Shown: positions 8,483-17,336 of the stretch, piece after piece | Numbering within the stretch: the first letter of the stretch is position 1 | How the letters are laid out: every line of letters starts with the position of its first letter | Assembly: GCA_030530985.1 (NCBI GenBank) | Contig: JAUMTX010000004.1 | Location: 1-64,000, forward strand | Origin: Corynebacterium sp. | GTDB lineage: Bacteria > Actinomycetota > Actinomycetes > Mycobacteriales > Mycobacteriaceae | DNA length: 64,000 nucleotides | Reading direction: 5' to 3' | Notes under the pieces: model-generated | What the model was told of the DNA's origin: nothing | What the model saw: the letters and a program-made list of their open reading frames with translations, nothing else | Databases searched by the model: none | Made by a program: the position numbers and the translations under genes

Positions 8483-9118
8483 ATGACAGGCACGGTAGAA
8501 CGTCTTACACGCGAAATTGCCCATAAAGTATCAGCGGGGGAGCTAGTTCCGGGAACCCAGTTACATGAGCTGGCTCTCTGTGAGGACTTTAGTGTTTCGC
8601 GCAACACATTACGTGAGGCATTTCGAATTTTAGGTGCGCAAGGTTTGCTGGTTCATTATCCGCGCCGTGGTGTTTTCGTGCGTAAGATTTCGCCGGAAGA
8701 TTTAGCCGATATTTATGCTTATCGCCGTTTTGTGGAATTAGCAGCCCTTCACGTCCAGCCACCTCTGGATACATGTCGTCGCATGCATGAGGCTTGTAAT
8801 CAGGCTGAGGCTGCCCGTGAGCGCGGTGATTGGCAGACTGTTGGTACGGCCAATTCTGAATTCCACCAGGCACTGGTTGATGGTGTTGGTTCGCAGCGTC
8901 TCTCTGAAGATATGCGTCTGGTTATGGCTCAGTCCCGTTTGGCCTTCATGACCCCTAATGATTGGTCAATCTCCCACAGCCCCTTTGTGGATGCCAATCG
9001 TGCGATTTCTAATGCCCTTAATCATGGTGAATTGGATAAGGCCTATATTCTGTTGGCGGACTATTTTGAACGCGCTGAGGCCATTATTCGTGATGAGATT
9101 TTGAGTCGCGCACGCTAA
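8483..9118 (+). CDS. GntR-family (FCD subfamily) transcriptional regulator
   Basis: The 211-residue protein has an N-terminal GntR winged helix (LCEDFSVSRNTLREAFRILG, about residues 31-50, then YPRRGVFVRKIS) and a C-terminal all-helical FCD effector domain with SEFHQALVDG and a late HGELDKAYILLADYFERAE block containing metal/ligand-type residues. FCD regulators usually sense organic acids. Being divergent from the NRAMP-pxpABC unit, it most likely controls 5-oxoproline uptake and use, with 5-oxoproline or a related acid as ligand (inference). There is no clear ribosome binding site before the ATG. Confidence 0.88.
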   Translation: MTGTVERLTREIAHKVSAGELVPGTQLHELALCEDFSVSRNTLREAFRILGAQGLLVHYPRRGVFVRKISPEDLADIYAYRRFVELAALHVQPPLDTCRRMHEACNQAEAARERGDWQTVGTANSEFHQALVDGVGSQRLSEDMRLVMAQSRLAFMTPNDWSISHSPFVDANRAISNALNHGELDKAYILLADYFERAEAIIRDEILSRAR

Positions 9119-9144
9119 CTCAGTCTTATAGAGCCGGGTTCCTT

Positions 9145-9164
9145 TGAACTGAACCCCAAAAGTT
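9145..9164 (+). repeat. Left terminal inverted repeat of the IS3 element
   Basis: TGAACTGaaCCCCAAAAGTT pairs with the reverse complement of the right end at 18 of 20 positions; the flanking bases 9142-9144 are the CTT target duplication. Confidence 0.88.
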
Positions 9165-9186
9165 GGGTACGGTTTATTAAACGCGG

Positions 9187-10029
9187 TTAGGCCGCTAGGG
9201 TCTGGTTCCGATATTCTGTCGGGGCCAGGCCCTTTAAACCTATTTGGATCCGCTCCGTATTATGCCATTGTATGTAATCCTCCAGCGCGTTTACCAGTTT
9301 AGCCTTGGTTTCGTAGGTTTCACCGTGGTACATTTCGACTTTGATATGGCCAAAGGCATTTTCCATGACCGCATTGTCATAGCAGTTACCCTTCCTTGAC
9401 ATTGATTGTCGCGCCCCTGCCATTTTGAGCGCTTCTTGCCATCGTGGATTTTGGTATTGGAAGCCTTGGTCCGTGTGGACGATAATTCCTGGCTCAGGTT
9501 GGTACTGATCAAGCGCCTTAGACAATGACTCAATAGTGAACTCCACGGTTGGGCTACTACCTATGGCATAGCCGACGATCATATGGTCGTAAAGGTCTAA
9601 AATCGCTGATAAATATATCTTTCCTTCGCAGGTACGAAACTCTGTCACATCGCTAACCCATGCTTGGTTTGGCGCATCTTGCTTGAAGTTTCGGTCAAGG
9701 ATATTAGATGCGATACGGCCAACGGCTCCTTTGTATGATGTGTACCTACTTCGCCGCCGGCCTTTAGCCTGAATGTTTTCCTCACGCATGATTTTAAGCA
9801 CCAATTTATGATTCACTACCCGGCCCTCACGGCGAAGCATCGCGGTAATCCGCCGATAACCATAGTTACGTCGTGATTCCTCGTAGATGCCAATGATGCG
9901 TTTTCTTAGCTCTGCGTGCTTATCTGGGCGCGCCAAAACCTTCAAATTATAATGAAAAGTCGACGGAGCCAGCCCGGCTACAGCAAGCAAACGGGTGTAG
10001 TGGATACTTCGACCTAAGATCAGCAACAA
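9187..10029 (-). pseudogene. IS3-family transposase OrfB, frameshifted near its N-terminus
   Basis: The open part (280 codons from a TTG) holds the full catalytic core: VSDVTEF (first Asp), VHTDQGFQY (second Asp) and NAVMENAFGHIK (Glu), as in IS3 rve-type transposases, with an upstream HTH_21-type segment (YGYRRITAMLRREGRVVNHK). The N-terminal piece, AIEKTQVVADLRSKYPL, is found in a different reading frame that is reachable from OrfA by a -1 shift at an A-rich slippery site. The two pieces join properly only if one base is removed near 9996-10000. So this copy appears to carry a one-base insertion that breaks the OrfAB fusion. A shortened protein from the internal start could still be made. 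Confidence 0.7.
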
Positions 10030-10041
10030 CCTGCGTCTTCT

Positions 10042-10554
10042 CTATCGCTGTTGCCGTCTCAGGTCTCTCAATTTTTTTAGGTACGCCACCTCAGCCTCTA
10101 GCATCCGAATACGCTCATCTTTCAGCTCACTGTCGCTTTTAGGAACCGAACTCTTCGCTCCCCCAGGACGACCTTTCCGCTTAGGACTAAGCCCTTCCTC
10201 ACCCTCTTTATCGTATGTTCGCACCCAGCTCTTAACCAGGTCTCTACTGCTCAGCCCATACTCACTAGCAAGATATTGCGCAGACTCACCCTGCTTAAAT
10301 CGCTCAACAATCTCTAGCTTCTGCTCGAAAGAATAATATGTCTTAGTACGCTTTGTCATGAGACACATTCTGCCATGAAGACGCCATCGCTCATAAAGCG
10401 TTTCTGCCCTTTTAGCTTGCACATCCAGCAAACTAGCCGCAGCCCTACAGCCATACCCTTCTTCAAACAAACAAACTAGCTGCTCACGCACCTCTTCGGA
10501 CAATTTACTAGTTGGATACAAAAAACTGCTCCCTTCCAAGTCAACCAAGTTCAT
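10042..10554 (-). CDS. IS3-family transposase OrfA with two helix-turn-helix domains
   Basis: The 170-residue protein has one helix-turn-helix near residues 20-50 (EEGYGCRAAASLLDVQAKRA) and a second near 77-110 (EQKLEIVERFKQGES, then YLASEYGLSSRDLVKSWVRT), followed by a basic linker and a C-terminal coiled coil (DERIRMLEAEVAYLKKLRDL). This two-HTH build is typical of the IS150 subgroup. Just before the stop, the codons for YLKK contain a run of seven A residues after CT, a likely -1 slippage site for making the OrfAB transposase. Confidence 0.88.
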   Translation of the reverse strand: MNLVDLEGSSFLYPTSKLSEEVREQLVCLFEEGYGCRAAASLLDVQAKRAETLYERWRLHGRMCLMTKRTKTYYSFEQKLEIVERFKQGESAQYLASEYGLSSRDLVKSWVRTYDKEGEEGLSPKRKGRPGGAKSSVPKSDSELKDERIRMLEAEVAYLKKLRDLRRQQR

Positions 10555-10566
10555 TTTTTATCAGTT

Positions 10567-10586
10567 AACTTTTGGGGAGCAGTTCA
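10567..10586 (-). repeat. Right terminal inverted repeat of the IS3 element
   Basis: The reverse complement reads TGAACTGctCCCCAAAAGTT, matching the left end at 18 of 20 bases. It is followed by CTT (10587-10589), the second copy of the target duplication. Confidence 0.88.
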
Positions 10587-10616
10587 CTTCGGGAATCCGG
10601 CTTTTGTGTTGGGCAT

Positions 10617-10642
10617 GAAAAAACCGGGGCCGAAGCCCCGGT
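10617..10642 (-). terminator. fumC terminator
   Basis: On the minus strand ACCGGGGC, a TTCG loop and GCCCCGGT form an 8-base-pair GC-rich stem followed by TTTTTT. It lies 13 bases after the fumC stop. Confidence 0.9.
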
Positions 10643-10655
10643 CGGATAACTGCGA

Positions 10656-12038
10656 TTAGTCGCGGTCAGTATTGCACATATCGAGCACGTTGAGGCGCTT
10701 ATCCAGTTCCTCTTCGCTGATATCAAAGCCAAGGTCGATAACAGTCTGGCGGATGGTCTTGCCTTCCTTCAGAGCAGTCTTTGCTACCTTAGCGGCATTC
10801 TCGTAGCCAATTGCGCTATTGAGCGGAGTCACAATGGAAGGGGAGGACTCAGCCAAAGTGCGCATGCGCTCGGTATTTGGCTCAATGCCATCAACCAGGC
10901 GCTCAGCAAATACGCGAGCTGTATTGGCCAGGAGGCGTGCGGACTCGAGTACGTTACGTGCCATCAGTGGGATGTACACGTTGAGCTCGAAGGCGCCCTG
11001 GGAACCACCGAAGGCCACGGCAGCGTCATTACCAATAACCTGAGCAGCAACCTGGGTTGCGGTCTCGCAGAGAACTGGGTTGACCTTACCTGGCATGATG
11101 GAGGAGCCTGGCTGCAGGTCTGGGAGATGAATCTCGCCCAGGCCGGTCAGTGGGCCGGAACCCATCCAGCGAATGTCATTGGCAATCTTGGTCAGGGAGA
11201 CTGCGATGGTGCGCATTGCGCCGGAGAACTCCACCAGACCATCACGAGCAGCCTGTGCCTCGAAGTGATTCTCACACTCGCGCAGTTCCTCAACACCGGT
11301 GAGCTTTACCAATTCGGCAGTGACCTTGGCGCCGAAGTCTGCTGGGGTATTGAGACCGGTACCAACAGCGGTGCCGCCGATTGGCAGTTCACCCAAGCGT
11401 GGCAGGGTAGCTTCAACGCGCTCAATGCCAGCCTCAATCTGGCGAGCATAGCCGGAGAATTCCTGGCCAAGGGTTACTGGCACAGCATCCATCAGATGGG
11501 TGCGGCCGGACTTGACGATATTCTCCCACTCCTTGGCCTTTGCAGCCAGGGAAGCGTGAAGTACCTTGAGACCTGGAATCAGATCCTTGACAGCAGCTTC
11601 GGTAGCCGCAACGTGGGTTGCGGTTGGGAAGGTGTCATTGGAGGACTGGCCCATGTTGACGTGGTCATTTGGGTGAACCTCAACGCCATTATTGTGGGCG
11701 ATGGAGGCAATTACCTCGTTGGTGTTCATATTGGACGAGGTACCGGAACCGGTTTGGAAGACGTCAATTGGGAACTGGTCATCATGCTTGCCGTCGGCAA
11801 CTTCCTTAGCAGCAGCGATGATTGCGTCAGCCTGAGCTTCGTCGAGAAGCCCACGGTCCTTGTTTACCTGTGCACAAGCTGCCTTGAGCAGGCCCATTGC
11901 GCGGATCTGGGCGGATTCCAAACCGCGACCGGAGATTGGGAAGTTCTCCACAGCGCGCTGGGTTTGTGCGCGCCATAGGGCGTCAACAGGCACCTTTACT
12001 TCGCCCATTGTGTCGTGCTCAATGCGGTATTCAGTCAT
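10656..12038 (-). CDS. fumC: Fumarate hydratase, class II
   Basis: The 460-residue protein belongs to the iron-independent fumarase/aspartase superfamily and converts fumarate to malate in the TCA cycle. It shows the superfamily signature [12 protein letters not shown] with the catalytic serine loop, the substrate-binding segments [15 protein letters not shown] and [20 protein letters not shown], and the [19 protein letters not shown] block. Fumarase rather than aspartase is favoured by the N-terminal [15 protein letters not shown] and FPISGRG. Length is normal. It lies just downstream of glpX on the same strand, a neighbourhood conserved in corynebacteria. Confidence 0.96.
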   Translation of the reverse strand: MTEYRIEHDTMGEVKVPVDALWRAQTQRAVENFPISGRGLESAQIRAMGLLKAACAQVNKDRGLLDEAQADAIIAAAKEVADGKHDDQFPIDVFQTGSGTSSNMNTNEVIASIAHNNGVEVHPNDHVNMGQSSNDTFPTATHVAATEAAVKDLIPGLKVLHASLAAKAKEWENIVKSGRTHLMDAVPVTLGQEFSGYARQIEAGIERVEATLPRLGELPIGGTAVGTGLNTPADFGAKVTAELVKLTGVEELRECENHFEAQAARDGLVEFSGAMRTIAVSLTKIANDIRWMGSGPLTGLGEIHLPDLQPGSSIMPGKVNPVLCETATQVAAQVIGNDAAVAFGGSQGAFELNVYIPLMARNVLESARLLANTARVFAERLVDGIEPNTERMRTLAESSPSIVTPLNSAIGYENAAKVAKTALKEGKTIRQTVIDLGFDISEEELDKRLNVLDMCNTDRD

Positions 12039-12116
12039 AATGTCTCCAATTCAGTATGGAATAGATAAACTACGCTCGATTGTACTTAGAAATTGTGAAT
12101 ATAGGCTTTGGGTTAC

Positions 12117-13121
12117 CTAGTAGTCCACATTCGCAATCTCGCTGAGCTTGGATAACTTGTGGTGGGAGGTGATGTATCGCACTGTTCCCGAACGGCTGCG
12201 CATAACGAGGGAATGCGTAGTCGCGCCACTATTGCGATATTCAACGCCAGGGAGCATATCGCCATTGGTCACACCAGTGGCGGCGAAATAGCAGTCATCG
12301 CTGGTCACAAGGTCATCGGTGCTGAGTACTGCACCGAGGTCAAGACCTGCTGCCATTGCGCGTTCTACTTCACCATCATTGGTTGGGTGGAGAATGCCTT
12401 GGATTTCGCCGCCCATACACTTCATGGCGCAAGCTGCGATAATGCCCTCAGGGGTGCCGCCAACACCCATCATGATGTCAACGCCGGTCATTTCCTGAGC
12501 AGCTGCCACCGCGCCTGCGACGTCACCGTCCATAATCATGCGGACCTTTGCGCCTGCGGCGCGGATGGACTTCAGCAAATCAGCATGTCGTGGCCTGTCC
12601 AGGACAACAACGGTGACTTCTTCTGGGCGGATACCCTTGGCCTTGGCAACAGCGGAAATATTGTATTCCACTGGTGCTTGAACGTCGATGACACCCTTGG
12701 CTTCAGGGCCCACTGCAATTTTCTTCATATAAAAAACTGCTGAGGGGTCATACATTGAACCGCGCTCAGCAGCAGCAATTACAGAAATCGCATTTGGGCG
12801 GCCCTCGGCCATTAGGCGAGTGCCATCAATTGGGTCTACTGCAATATCAACTAGGGCACCATATCCGGTGCCTACGTGCTCCCCGTTATAAAGCATGGGT
12901 GCTTCATCTTTTTCACCCTCGCCAATAACGACTACACCGCGCATATCCACGGAATTGATCAAGGAGCGCATGGCGTCGACTGCGGCGCCGTCGCCCGCAT
13001 TCTTATCCCCGCGACCGACCCACTTACCGCTGGCCATGGCGGCCGCCTCAGTGACTCGAACGAGCTCCAGGGCCAGGTTACGGTCCGGTGCGGGCTGCGG
13101 AATGAATCCATTTTGTGGCAT
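12117..13121 (-). CDS. glpX: Fructose-1,6-bisphosphatase, class II
   Basis: The 334-residue protein catalyses the gluconeogenic dephosphorylation of fructose-1,6-bisphosphate. Class II (GlpX) motifs are clear: [34 protein letters not shown] with metal-binding acids, VDPIDGTRL, and [26 protein letters not shown] ribosome binding site precedes the ATG. In actinobacteria this is generally the main fructose-bisphosphatase. It is divergent from the DUF4245 gene and followed by fumC, matching other corynebacteria. Confidence 0.96.
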   Translation of the reverse strand: MPQNGFIPQPAPDRNLALELVRVTEAAAMASGKWVGRGDKNAGDGAAVDAMRSLINSVDMRGVVVIGEGEKDEAPMLYNGEHVGTGYGALVDIAVDPIDGTRLMAEGRPNAISVIAAAERGSMYDPSAVFYMKKIAVGPEAKGVIDVQAPVEYNISAVAKAKGIRPEEVTVVVLDRPRHADLLKSIRAAGAKVRMIMDGDVAGAVAAAQEMTGVDIMMGVGGTPEGIIAACAMKCMGGEIQGILHPTNDGEVERAMAAGLDLGAVLSTDDLVTSDDCYFAATGVTNGDMLPGVEYRNSGATTHSLVMRSRSGTVRYITSHHKLSKLSEIANVDY

Positions 13122-13213
13122 AATTCCTCCAGACTCTAAGTGCCAACGATTTGAGTATATACCCGATTGCTATAAATTCTGAAAACGCTACCCCCGAATG
13201 GGGGATTATGTCC

Positions 13214-13219
13214 TATACT
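13214..13219 (+). promoter_or_regulatory. -10 box of the leaderless DUF4245 transcript
   Basis: TATACT ends 6 bases before the GTG start, and there is no ribosome binding site between them, so transcription probably begins at the start codon. Confidence 0.55.
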
Positions 13220-13225
13220 TGATTT

Positions 13226-13786
13226 GTGGCTGAAGAAAAACCCCGTATCTTCCAGGGTGCGAAGGACATTACACTCTCCCTGGGAATTATCGTTATATTG
13301 ATGGTAGCTATGATGGCTACCAGCGGTTTGTGCTCCTTTAATCAGGACAGGAAAGGCCAGCCAGTTACCGTGGCTGATGCCGGTACCTTTATCACTATGG
13401 AATCGCGCACTACTGCTTTCCCAGTTCGTTTACCTGTGGTTCCTGAGGATTGGACTTGTACTGTTGCTCGTCGTGTCCAGGTTGCTGAGGAATTTGCCCC
13501 ACTTTTGGGCTATGTCACCAAGGATTCGCATTACGTCCAGTTGGTTCAAAGTAGCCAGCCAGCAGACTCCATCTTTGAGCTTATCGACGATAAACTTCGT
13601 GAACGCAGTGGAAATACAACCATCGCTGGTCATGAGGTCGAGATTTACACAGGCGATGAACCAATGTGGGTGACCACTACTGATGATGGTGTGACACTCG
13701 CAGTTTCTGGTTTGGCCAGTGAGGAACAATTTGCACAACTCATGGAGGCAGCCCTGGCAGCAAGCCCAGTGGTAATTAACCAATAA
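13226..13786 (+). CDS. DUF4245 domain membrane-anchored protein
   Basis: The 186-residue protein has a short cytoplasmic start (MAEEKPRIFQGAKD), one transmembrane segment at about residues 15-34, and an extracytoplasmic domain of about 150 residues ending in LMEAALAASPVVINQ. This is the DUF4245 build found across actinobacteria, regularly divergent from glpX as here. Function is unknown. The GTG start follows a -10 box directly, with no ribosome binding site. Confidence 0.88.
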   Translation: MAEEKPRIFQGAKDITLSLGIIVILMVAMMATSGLCSFNQDRKGQPVTVADAGTFITMESRTTAFPVRLPVVPEDWTCTVARRVQVAEEFAPLLGYVTKDSHYVQLVQSSQPADSIFELIDDKLRERSGNTTIAGHEVEIYTGDEPMWVTTTDDGVTLAVSGLASEEQFAQLMEAALAASPVVINQ

Positions 13787-13796
13787 AGGCATGAAG

Positions 13797-13833
13797 AAAG
13801 GCTCGTGTGGAGAATTTTCCGCACGAGCCTTTT
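13797..13833. terminator. Bidirectional terminator between DUF4245 and xseB
   Basis: AAAGGCTCGTG pairs perfectly with CACGAGCCTTT, and the stem extends inward by a T-G pair and GGA/TCC. It has A-rich and T-rich flanks and lies between two convergent genes. Confidence 0.88.
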
Positions 13834-13840
13834 GGTGTAT

Positions 13841-14101
13841 TTATTCGGCTTCGTTTAAAGTCTCACGAGCAGCGATGGCCTCTTCCACGCGCTGGCGAGC
13901 ACCAGCCAGCTGCTTTTCGCAATAATTAGCCAGGGATTCGCCGCGCTCCCAGAAACGCAAGGCCTCATCCAAAGGCATCTGGCCGCGCTCCAGGATACTC
14001 ACAATCTCTGCGAGTTCGGCACGTGCTGCCTCATAGCTAAGCTGTTCAATTGGGGTAAATTCGCCTGGCTTACCGGAGCCAATTACATCAGGGTTAGTCA
14101 C
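13841..14101 (-). CDS. xseB: Exodeoxyribonuclease VII small subunit
   Basis: The 86-residue protein carries the XseB signature: LSYEAARAELAEIVSILERG, then PLDEALRFWERGESLANYCE. Several copies coat the XseA catalytic subunit to form exonuclease VII, which degrades single-stranded DNA from both ends. The start is GTG. It lies 14 bases after xseA on the same strand, so the two are an operon. The N-terminal 20 residues before the core are slightly longer than usual. Confidence 0.93.
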   Translation of the reverse strand: MTNPDVIGSGKPGEFTPIEQLSYEAARAELAEIVSILERGQMPLDEALRFWERGESLANYCEKQLAGARQRVEEAIAARETLNEAE

Positions 14102-14115
14102 TTTAATTCCTTAAC

Positions 14116-15354
14116 TTAATTCTTCTTTTCTACACCCAAGGTTGCGGCCGAAATCGCACCATCTAGGACACGAATTCGTAACTGGCTGCCAGGGGACACA
14201 TTATCCACAGTATCAACAATCTCACCTGGCGGGTTGCCCACCTGCACAATGGCATAGCCACGGGCCAAGGTTGCTGTGGGGCCAAGACTACCAACCTGGC
14301 TCTTGAGACTCTGCACCGCACTGGCCTCTTGCTCCATCTTTGTGTAGAAGGCGCGCAGTGCTCGGTCGCGATCCATTTGGACTTCCACACCAAAGCGCTC
14401 CACTGTGGCCAATGGCTGTGCAATTACGGGGCGGCTACGCAGACCATGAATAATGCTGGATTCGCGCTCCACCCAATTTCGCAGGGCAGTATTGAGACTC
14501 TGGCGTGCGCGGGCAATAGCCTCACGCTCCGCCACAACATCGGGCACCACTGTTTTGGCTGCATCAGTTGGGGTTGCTGCACGGAAGTCAGCAACATCAT
14601 CCAAGACAGGATGGTCAGGCTCATGGCCAATGGCGGAAACCACAGGGGTATGGGCCGCTGCCACGGCACGGGCCAATGGTTCACGGGAGAAAGGAAGTAG
14701 ATCCTCTTGGCTACCGCCACCACGGGCGATAATGATCACATCCACCTCTGGGTCAGCATCAAGCTGCTGCAGGGCATCAATAATTTGGGCCACAGCAGGG
14801 GAGCCTTGAACCTGGGTGTTAATGACGCGAAAGCTCACCTCCGGCCAACGTCGAGTAGCCACCTCAATAACATCGCGCTCGGCAGCAGAGGACTTGCCTG
14901 TAATTAGACCGATCTTATTAGGCAGGAAGGGGAGTGGTTTCTTGCGCTCGGGGGCACACAGACCCTCAGCAATGAGCTGGCGGCGCAGTTTCTCAATTTC
15001 TTCCAAGAGGCGACCCAAACCCACCTTGCGGATTTCAGTCACTGAAAGATTGAACTCGCCACGGCCACGGTAGAAGGTAGGGTGACCAAAAACCACCACA
15101 TGGTCGCCGCTTGTTACATCCCACTTTGCAAACTGCTTTGAGAGGACAGTCACTTTAGTGGAGATCTCTTTATCGACATCGCGCAGCGTGATATAGGAGT
15201 AGGCCCAGGTTGGCTTGTAATTGACCTGCGCCAATTGGCCTTCAACCCAAATGGTTCCGCAGCGCTCAATCCAATTTCCGATGAGGTCATTAAAAGCCTC
15301 AACGCTTACTGGCGCCTCGGGGCTTTGGCCGCGCGCCCCGTCGGTGTCACTCAT
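14116..15354 (-). CDS. xseA: Exodeoxyribonuclease VII large subunit
   Basis: The 412-residue catalytic subunit has an N-terminal OB fold (IWVEGQLAQVNYKPTWAYSY) that binds single-stranded DNA, and a C-terminal nuclease domain with GLITGKSSAAERDVIE, DVIIIARGGGSQEDL and VSAIGHEPDHPVLDDVADFR, the family's conserved catalytic blocks. A long coiled-coil segment (about residues 270-370) precedes a final ARGYAIVQ motif. The ATG is 5 bases from the longest open frame of the divergent ispH gene, so the two genes share a compact control region. Confidence 0.95.
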   Translation of the reverse strand: MSDTDGARGQSPEAPVSVEAFNDLIGNWIERCGTIWVEGQLAQVNYKPTWAYSYITLRDVDKEISTKVTVLSKQFAKWDVTSGDHVVVFGHPTFYRGRGEFNLSVTEIRKVGLGRLLEEIEKLRRQLIAEGLCAPERKKPLPFLPNKIGLITGKSSAAERDVIEVATRRWPEVSFRVINTQVQGSPAVAQIIDALQQLDADPEVDVIIIARGGGSQEDLLPFSREPLARAVAAAHTPVVSAIGHEPDHPVLDDVADFRAATPTDAAKTVVPDVVAEREAIARARQSLNTALRNWVERESSIIHGLRSRPVIAQPLATVERFGVEVQMDRDRALRAFYTKMEQEASAVQSLKSQVGSLGPTATLARGYAIVQVGNPPGEIVDTVDNVSPGSQLRIRVLDGAISAATLGVEKKN

Positions 15355-15428
15355 AGAAAATGTCCTTCGAATTTAGTTCTCATCTGAGAAAATGCGGATA
15401 TTTAGATTTTACAGGTAACCTTGGAAAC

Positions 15429-16358
15429 ATGAAACAAGTTTTGTTGGCAGCCCCACGTGGTTATTGTGCCGGCGTAGACCGCGCCGTTGAGACAGTCGAG
15501 CGCGCCTTGGATAAGTATGGTGCACCGGTGTATGTGCGCCATGAAATTGTGCATAACCGCTATGTTGTAGACAGCTTGAAAAAGCGTGGTGCCATCTTTG
15601 TTGATGACACTTTTGAGGCACCTGAGGGTGCTCACCTCGTATTTTCTGCTCATGGTGTGAGCCCAGTAGTCCGTGAGGAAGCTCGTTCCTTGTCCCTGAA
15701 GACTTTGGATGCGACCTGCCCATTGGTTACTAAGGTGCATAATGAGGTTCGTCGTTTTGCTAAGGCGGGCTACCAGATTCTGCTCATTGGTCACGAAGGC
15801 CATGAGGAGGTTGTTGGTACCGCCGGTGAGGCACCAGAGGTTATTCACCTTGTGGATGGCCCGGAGGGCGTTGAAAAGCTCGATGTGGATCCTGCGACCG
15901 AAAAGCTCATTTGGCTCTCCCAGACCACGCTTTCTGTGGATGAGACCATGCTTATTGTGAAGCTTCTGAAGGAGAAGTACCCAACCCTCGTCGATCCGCC
16001 TAGCGACGACATCTGCTACGCAACCCAGAATCGCCAGCATGCGGTGAAGGAGATTGCGCCTAATGCGGATCTTTTCATTGTTGTGGGTTCCCAGAACTCC
16101 TCCAACTCTAAGCGTCTGGCGGAGGTTGCCCTGCAGTATGGTGCGAAGGACTCCCACCTTATTGACTATGCGGAGCAGATCGAGCCAGAGTGGCTTGAGA
16201 ATGTAACAACTATCGGTGTGAGCTCCGGTGCTTCTGTGCCAGAGATTCTGGTTGAGGATGTGCTTGAGCGCCTCAGCGAATTTGGCTTCGGTGAAGTCAA
16301 GGAAGTTCGAACCGAGGTTGAGAAGCTCAGCTTCGCCCTTCCACGCGACTTGCGCTAA
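15429..16358 (+). CDS. ispH: 4-hydroxy-3-methylbut-2-enyl diphosphate reductase
   Basis: IspH (LytB) makes IPP and DMAPP in the last step of the MEP isoprenoid pathway. The three cysteines that ligate its iron-sulfur cluster are in [13 protein letters not shown] (Cys13), [10 protein letters not shown] and [11 protein letters not shown]. Conserved [18 protein letters not shown] and [12 protein letters not shown] are also present. The ATG at 15429 (309 residues) is preferred over an in-frame ATG at 15360, since a TAGATT -10 box at 15403-15408 would start transcription downstream of that position. The product is a little shorter at the N-terminus than some actinobacterial homologues. Confidence 0.93.
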   Translation: MKQVLLAAPRGYCAGVDRAVETVERALDKYGAPVYVRHEIVHNRYVVDSLKKRGAIFVDDTFEAPEGAHLVFSAHGVSPVVREEARSLSLKTLDATCPLVTKVHNEVRRFAKAGYQILLIGHEGHEEVVGTAGEAPEVIHLVDGPEGVEKLDVDPATEKLIWLSQTTLSVDETMLIVKLLKEKYPTLVDPPSDDICYATQNRQHAVKEIAPNADLFIVVGSQNSSNSKRLAEVALQYGAKDSHLIDYAEQIEPEWLENVTTIGVSSGASVPEILVEDVLERLSEFGFGEVKEVRTEVEKLSFALPRDLR

Positions 16359-16366
16359 ATGCACTA

Positions 16367-16413
16367 AATGGTCCGGTCTTAAACTCCGAAAGGAGAAGAC
16401 CGGACCATTTTTA
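16367..16413. terminator. Bidirectional terminator between ispH and DUF6542
   Basis: AATGGTCCGGTCTT pairs perfectly with AAGACCGGACCATT, with a smaller CTCC-GAAA-GGAG hairpin inside the loop and a TTTTT tail on the plus strand. Confidence 0.88.
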
Positions 16414-16435
16414 TGTTCCGATTACCGTGAGCTTC

Positions 16436-17272
16436 CTAATCCTCATCCGCCTTGCGGACACGGAAGCGAGTCACTTGGCTCTCACTGGCGTCACGCACAT
16501 TGAAACGACGAGGCTCGGTGTCGGAATCACGGACACGAAGCTTAGAAGTTGTTGGCCTCGTGGTGGAAGGCGTTTCAGGTGCCGCGTGAGAGGCGCGACG
16601 GCGTACACGCTCTGCACGGTTTGTAGCAGCAGTCTTCTCGGCCTCAGGGCTTCGCAGAGCGCCATTCTTGGCTTGCTGCTCACGACGGGCCTTATTTGCG
16701 GCCTCTGTGCGCTCACGGCGCTGCTTAATCAAATCATCCACAGTCAGCTGGCCTGGACGGGCATCCATGGAACGACGAGTACGAGCCTTCACCGCCGTCG
16801 CTGTGGTCACCGCAGCACTCTTAGCCGCCTCCGTCTGGCGCTCAGCCACAGTAGAAGCCATACGGTAGGTGCGCATTGCCAGATAATAGCGACCCAAACC
16901 CAAGCTAATGGTCAAAATAGTGACCAAAAGAAGCACTGGGAAATTAGAGACCAGCGCATAAGCCGAGGTAATAATGGATGTTTTGCTGATCTGTCCCTTT
17001 TGGGCCTCGCCGGCTAGTGCATCGGAAATGGACCACTGTGCGATCGGGGTAATCACCGCAAAAATGATGGGGATTTGCGCTACAGCCAAGAAAAGACCGG
17101 AGGCCCCGACAAAAAGTACAGTAGCGAGAGAAGCAATGACGAAAAGAATATGATAGGGCAGACCAAGTTCCTGCAGGTTAACGCTGATGACAGCGCCGGT
17201 CATAAGACTAGCAATCATGATCAAGGTGCATGACCACAATGGCAAGCTCTTAGAACCCATCACAGAACCCAT
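16436..17272 (-). CDS. DUF6542 domain membrane protein
   Basis: The first half of this 278-residue protein contains four hydrophobic helices (about residues 10-125). The second half is a basic, Ala/Arg-rich cytoplasmic tail with repeated Arg-Arg clusters and ends RVRKADED. This is the actinobacterial DUF6542 architecture, regularly found next to ispH. Function is unknown; the charged tail may bind nucleic acid or acidic lipids (inference). The first ATG has an AAAGG ribosome binding site 7 bases upstream. Confidence 0.82.
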   Translation of the reverse strand: MGSVMGSKSLPLWSCTLIMIASLMTGAVISVNLQELGLPYHILFVIASLATVLFVGASGLFLAVAQIPIIFAVITPIAQWSISDALAGEAQKGQISKTSIITSAYALVSNFPVLLLVTILTISLGLGRYYLAMRTYRMASTVAERQTEAAKSAAVTTATAVKARTRRSMDARPGQLTVDDLIKQRRERTEAANKARREQQAKNGALRSPEAEKTAATNRAERVRRRASHAAPETPSTTRPTTSKLRVRDSDTEPRRFNVRDASESQVTRFRVRKADED

Positions 17273-17336
17273 TCCACAACCTTTCAGAAAATATTACTTA
17301 TCAGACTACTTTATAGAAGAAAGGGCATAATAGCCA

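Larger units (their letters stand above)
9145..10586 (-). mobile_element. IS3-family (IS150-type) insertion sequence, complete ends, 1442 bp
   Basis: The ends are 20-base inverted repeats matching at 18 positions (TGAACTGaaCCCCAAAAGTT at the left; the right end differs only at the two lower-case bases). They are flanked by a 3-base CTT direct repeat, the target duplication size seen in IS3 elements. Inside are OrfA with two helix-turn-helix segments and OrfB with an integrase-type DDE core, both on the minus strand. Confidence 0.9.
9132..10605. other. Transcription terminator split by an IS3 insertion
   Basis: Removing the insertion sequence and one copy of the CTT duplication joins AGCCGGGTTCC, a TTCG loop and GGAATCCGGCT, followed by TTTTG. 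That is an 11-base-pair stem with one G-T pair and a cUUCGg tetraloop, the ideal form of an intrinsic terminator between convergent gntR and fumC. The insertion falls in the loop, so the two stem arms are now 1.4 kb apart and the hairpin can no longer form. Confidence 0.8.

Noticed and set aside
15360..15428. N-terminal extension of ispH
   Set aside because: A -10 box inside this stretch would start the mRNA downstream of the earlier ATG, and the extension has no family similarity.
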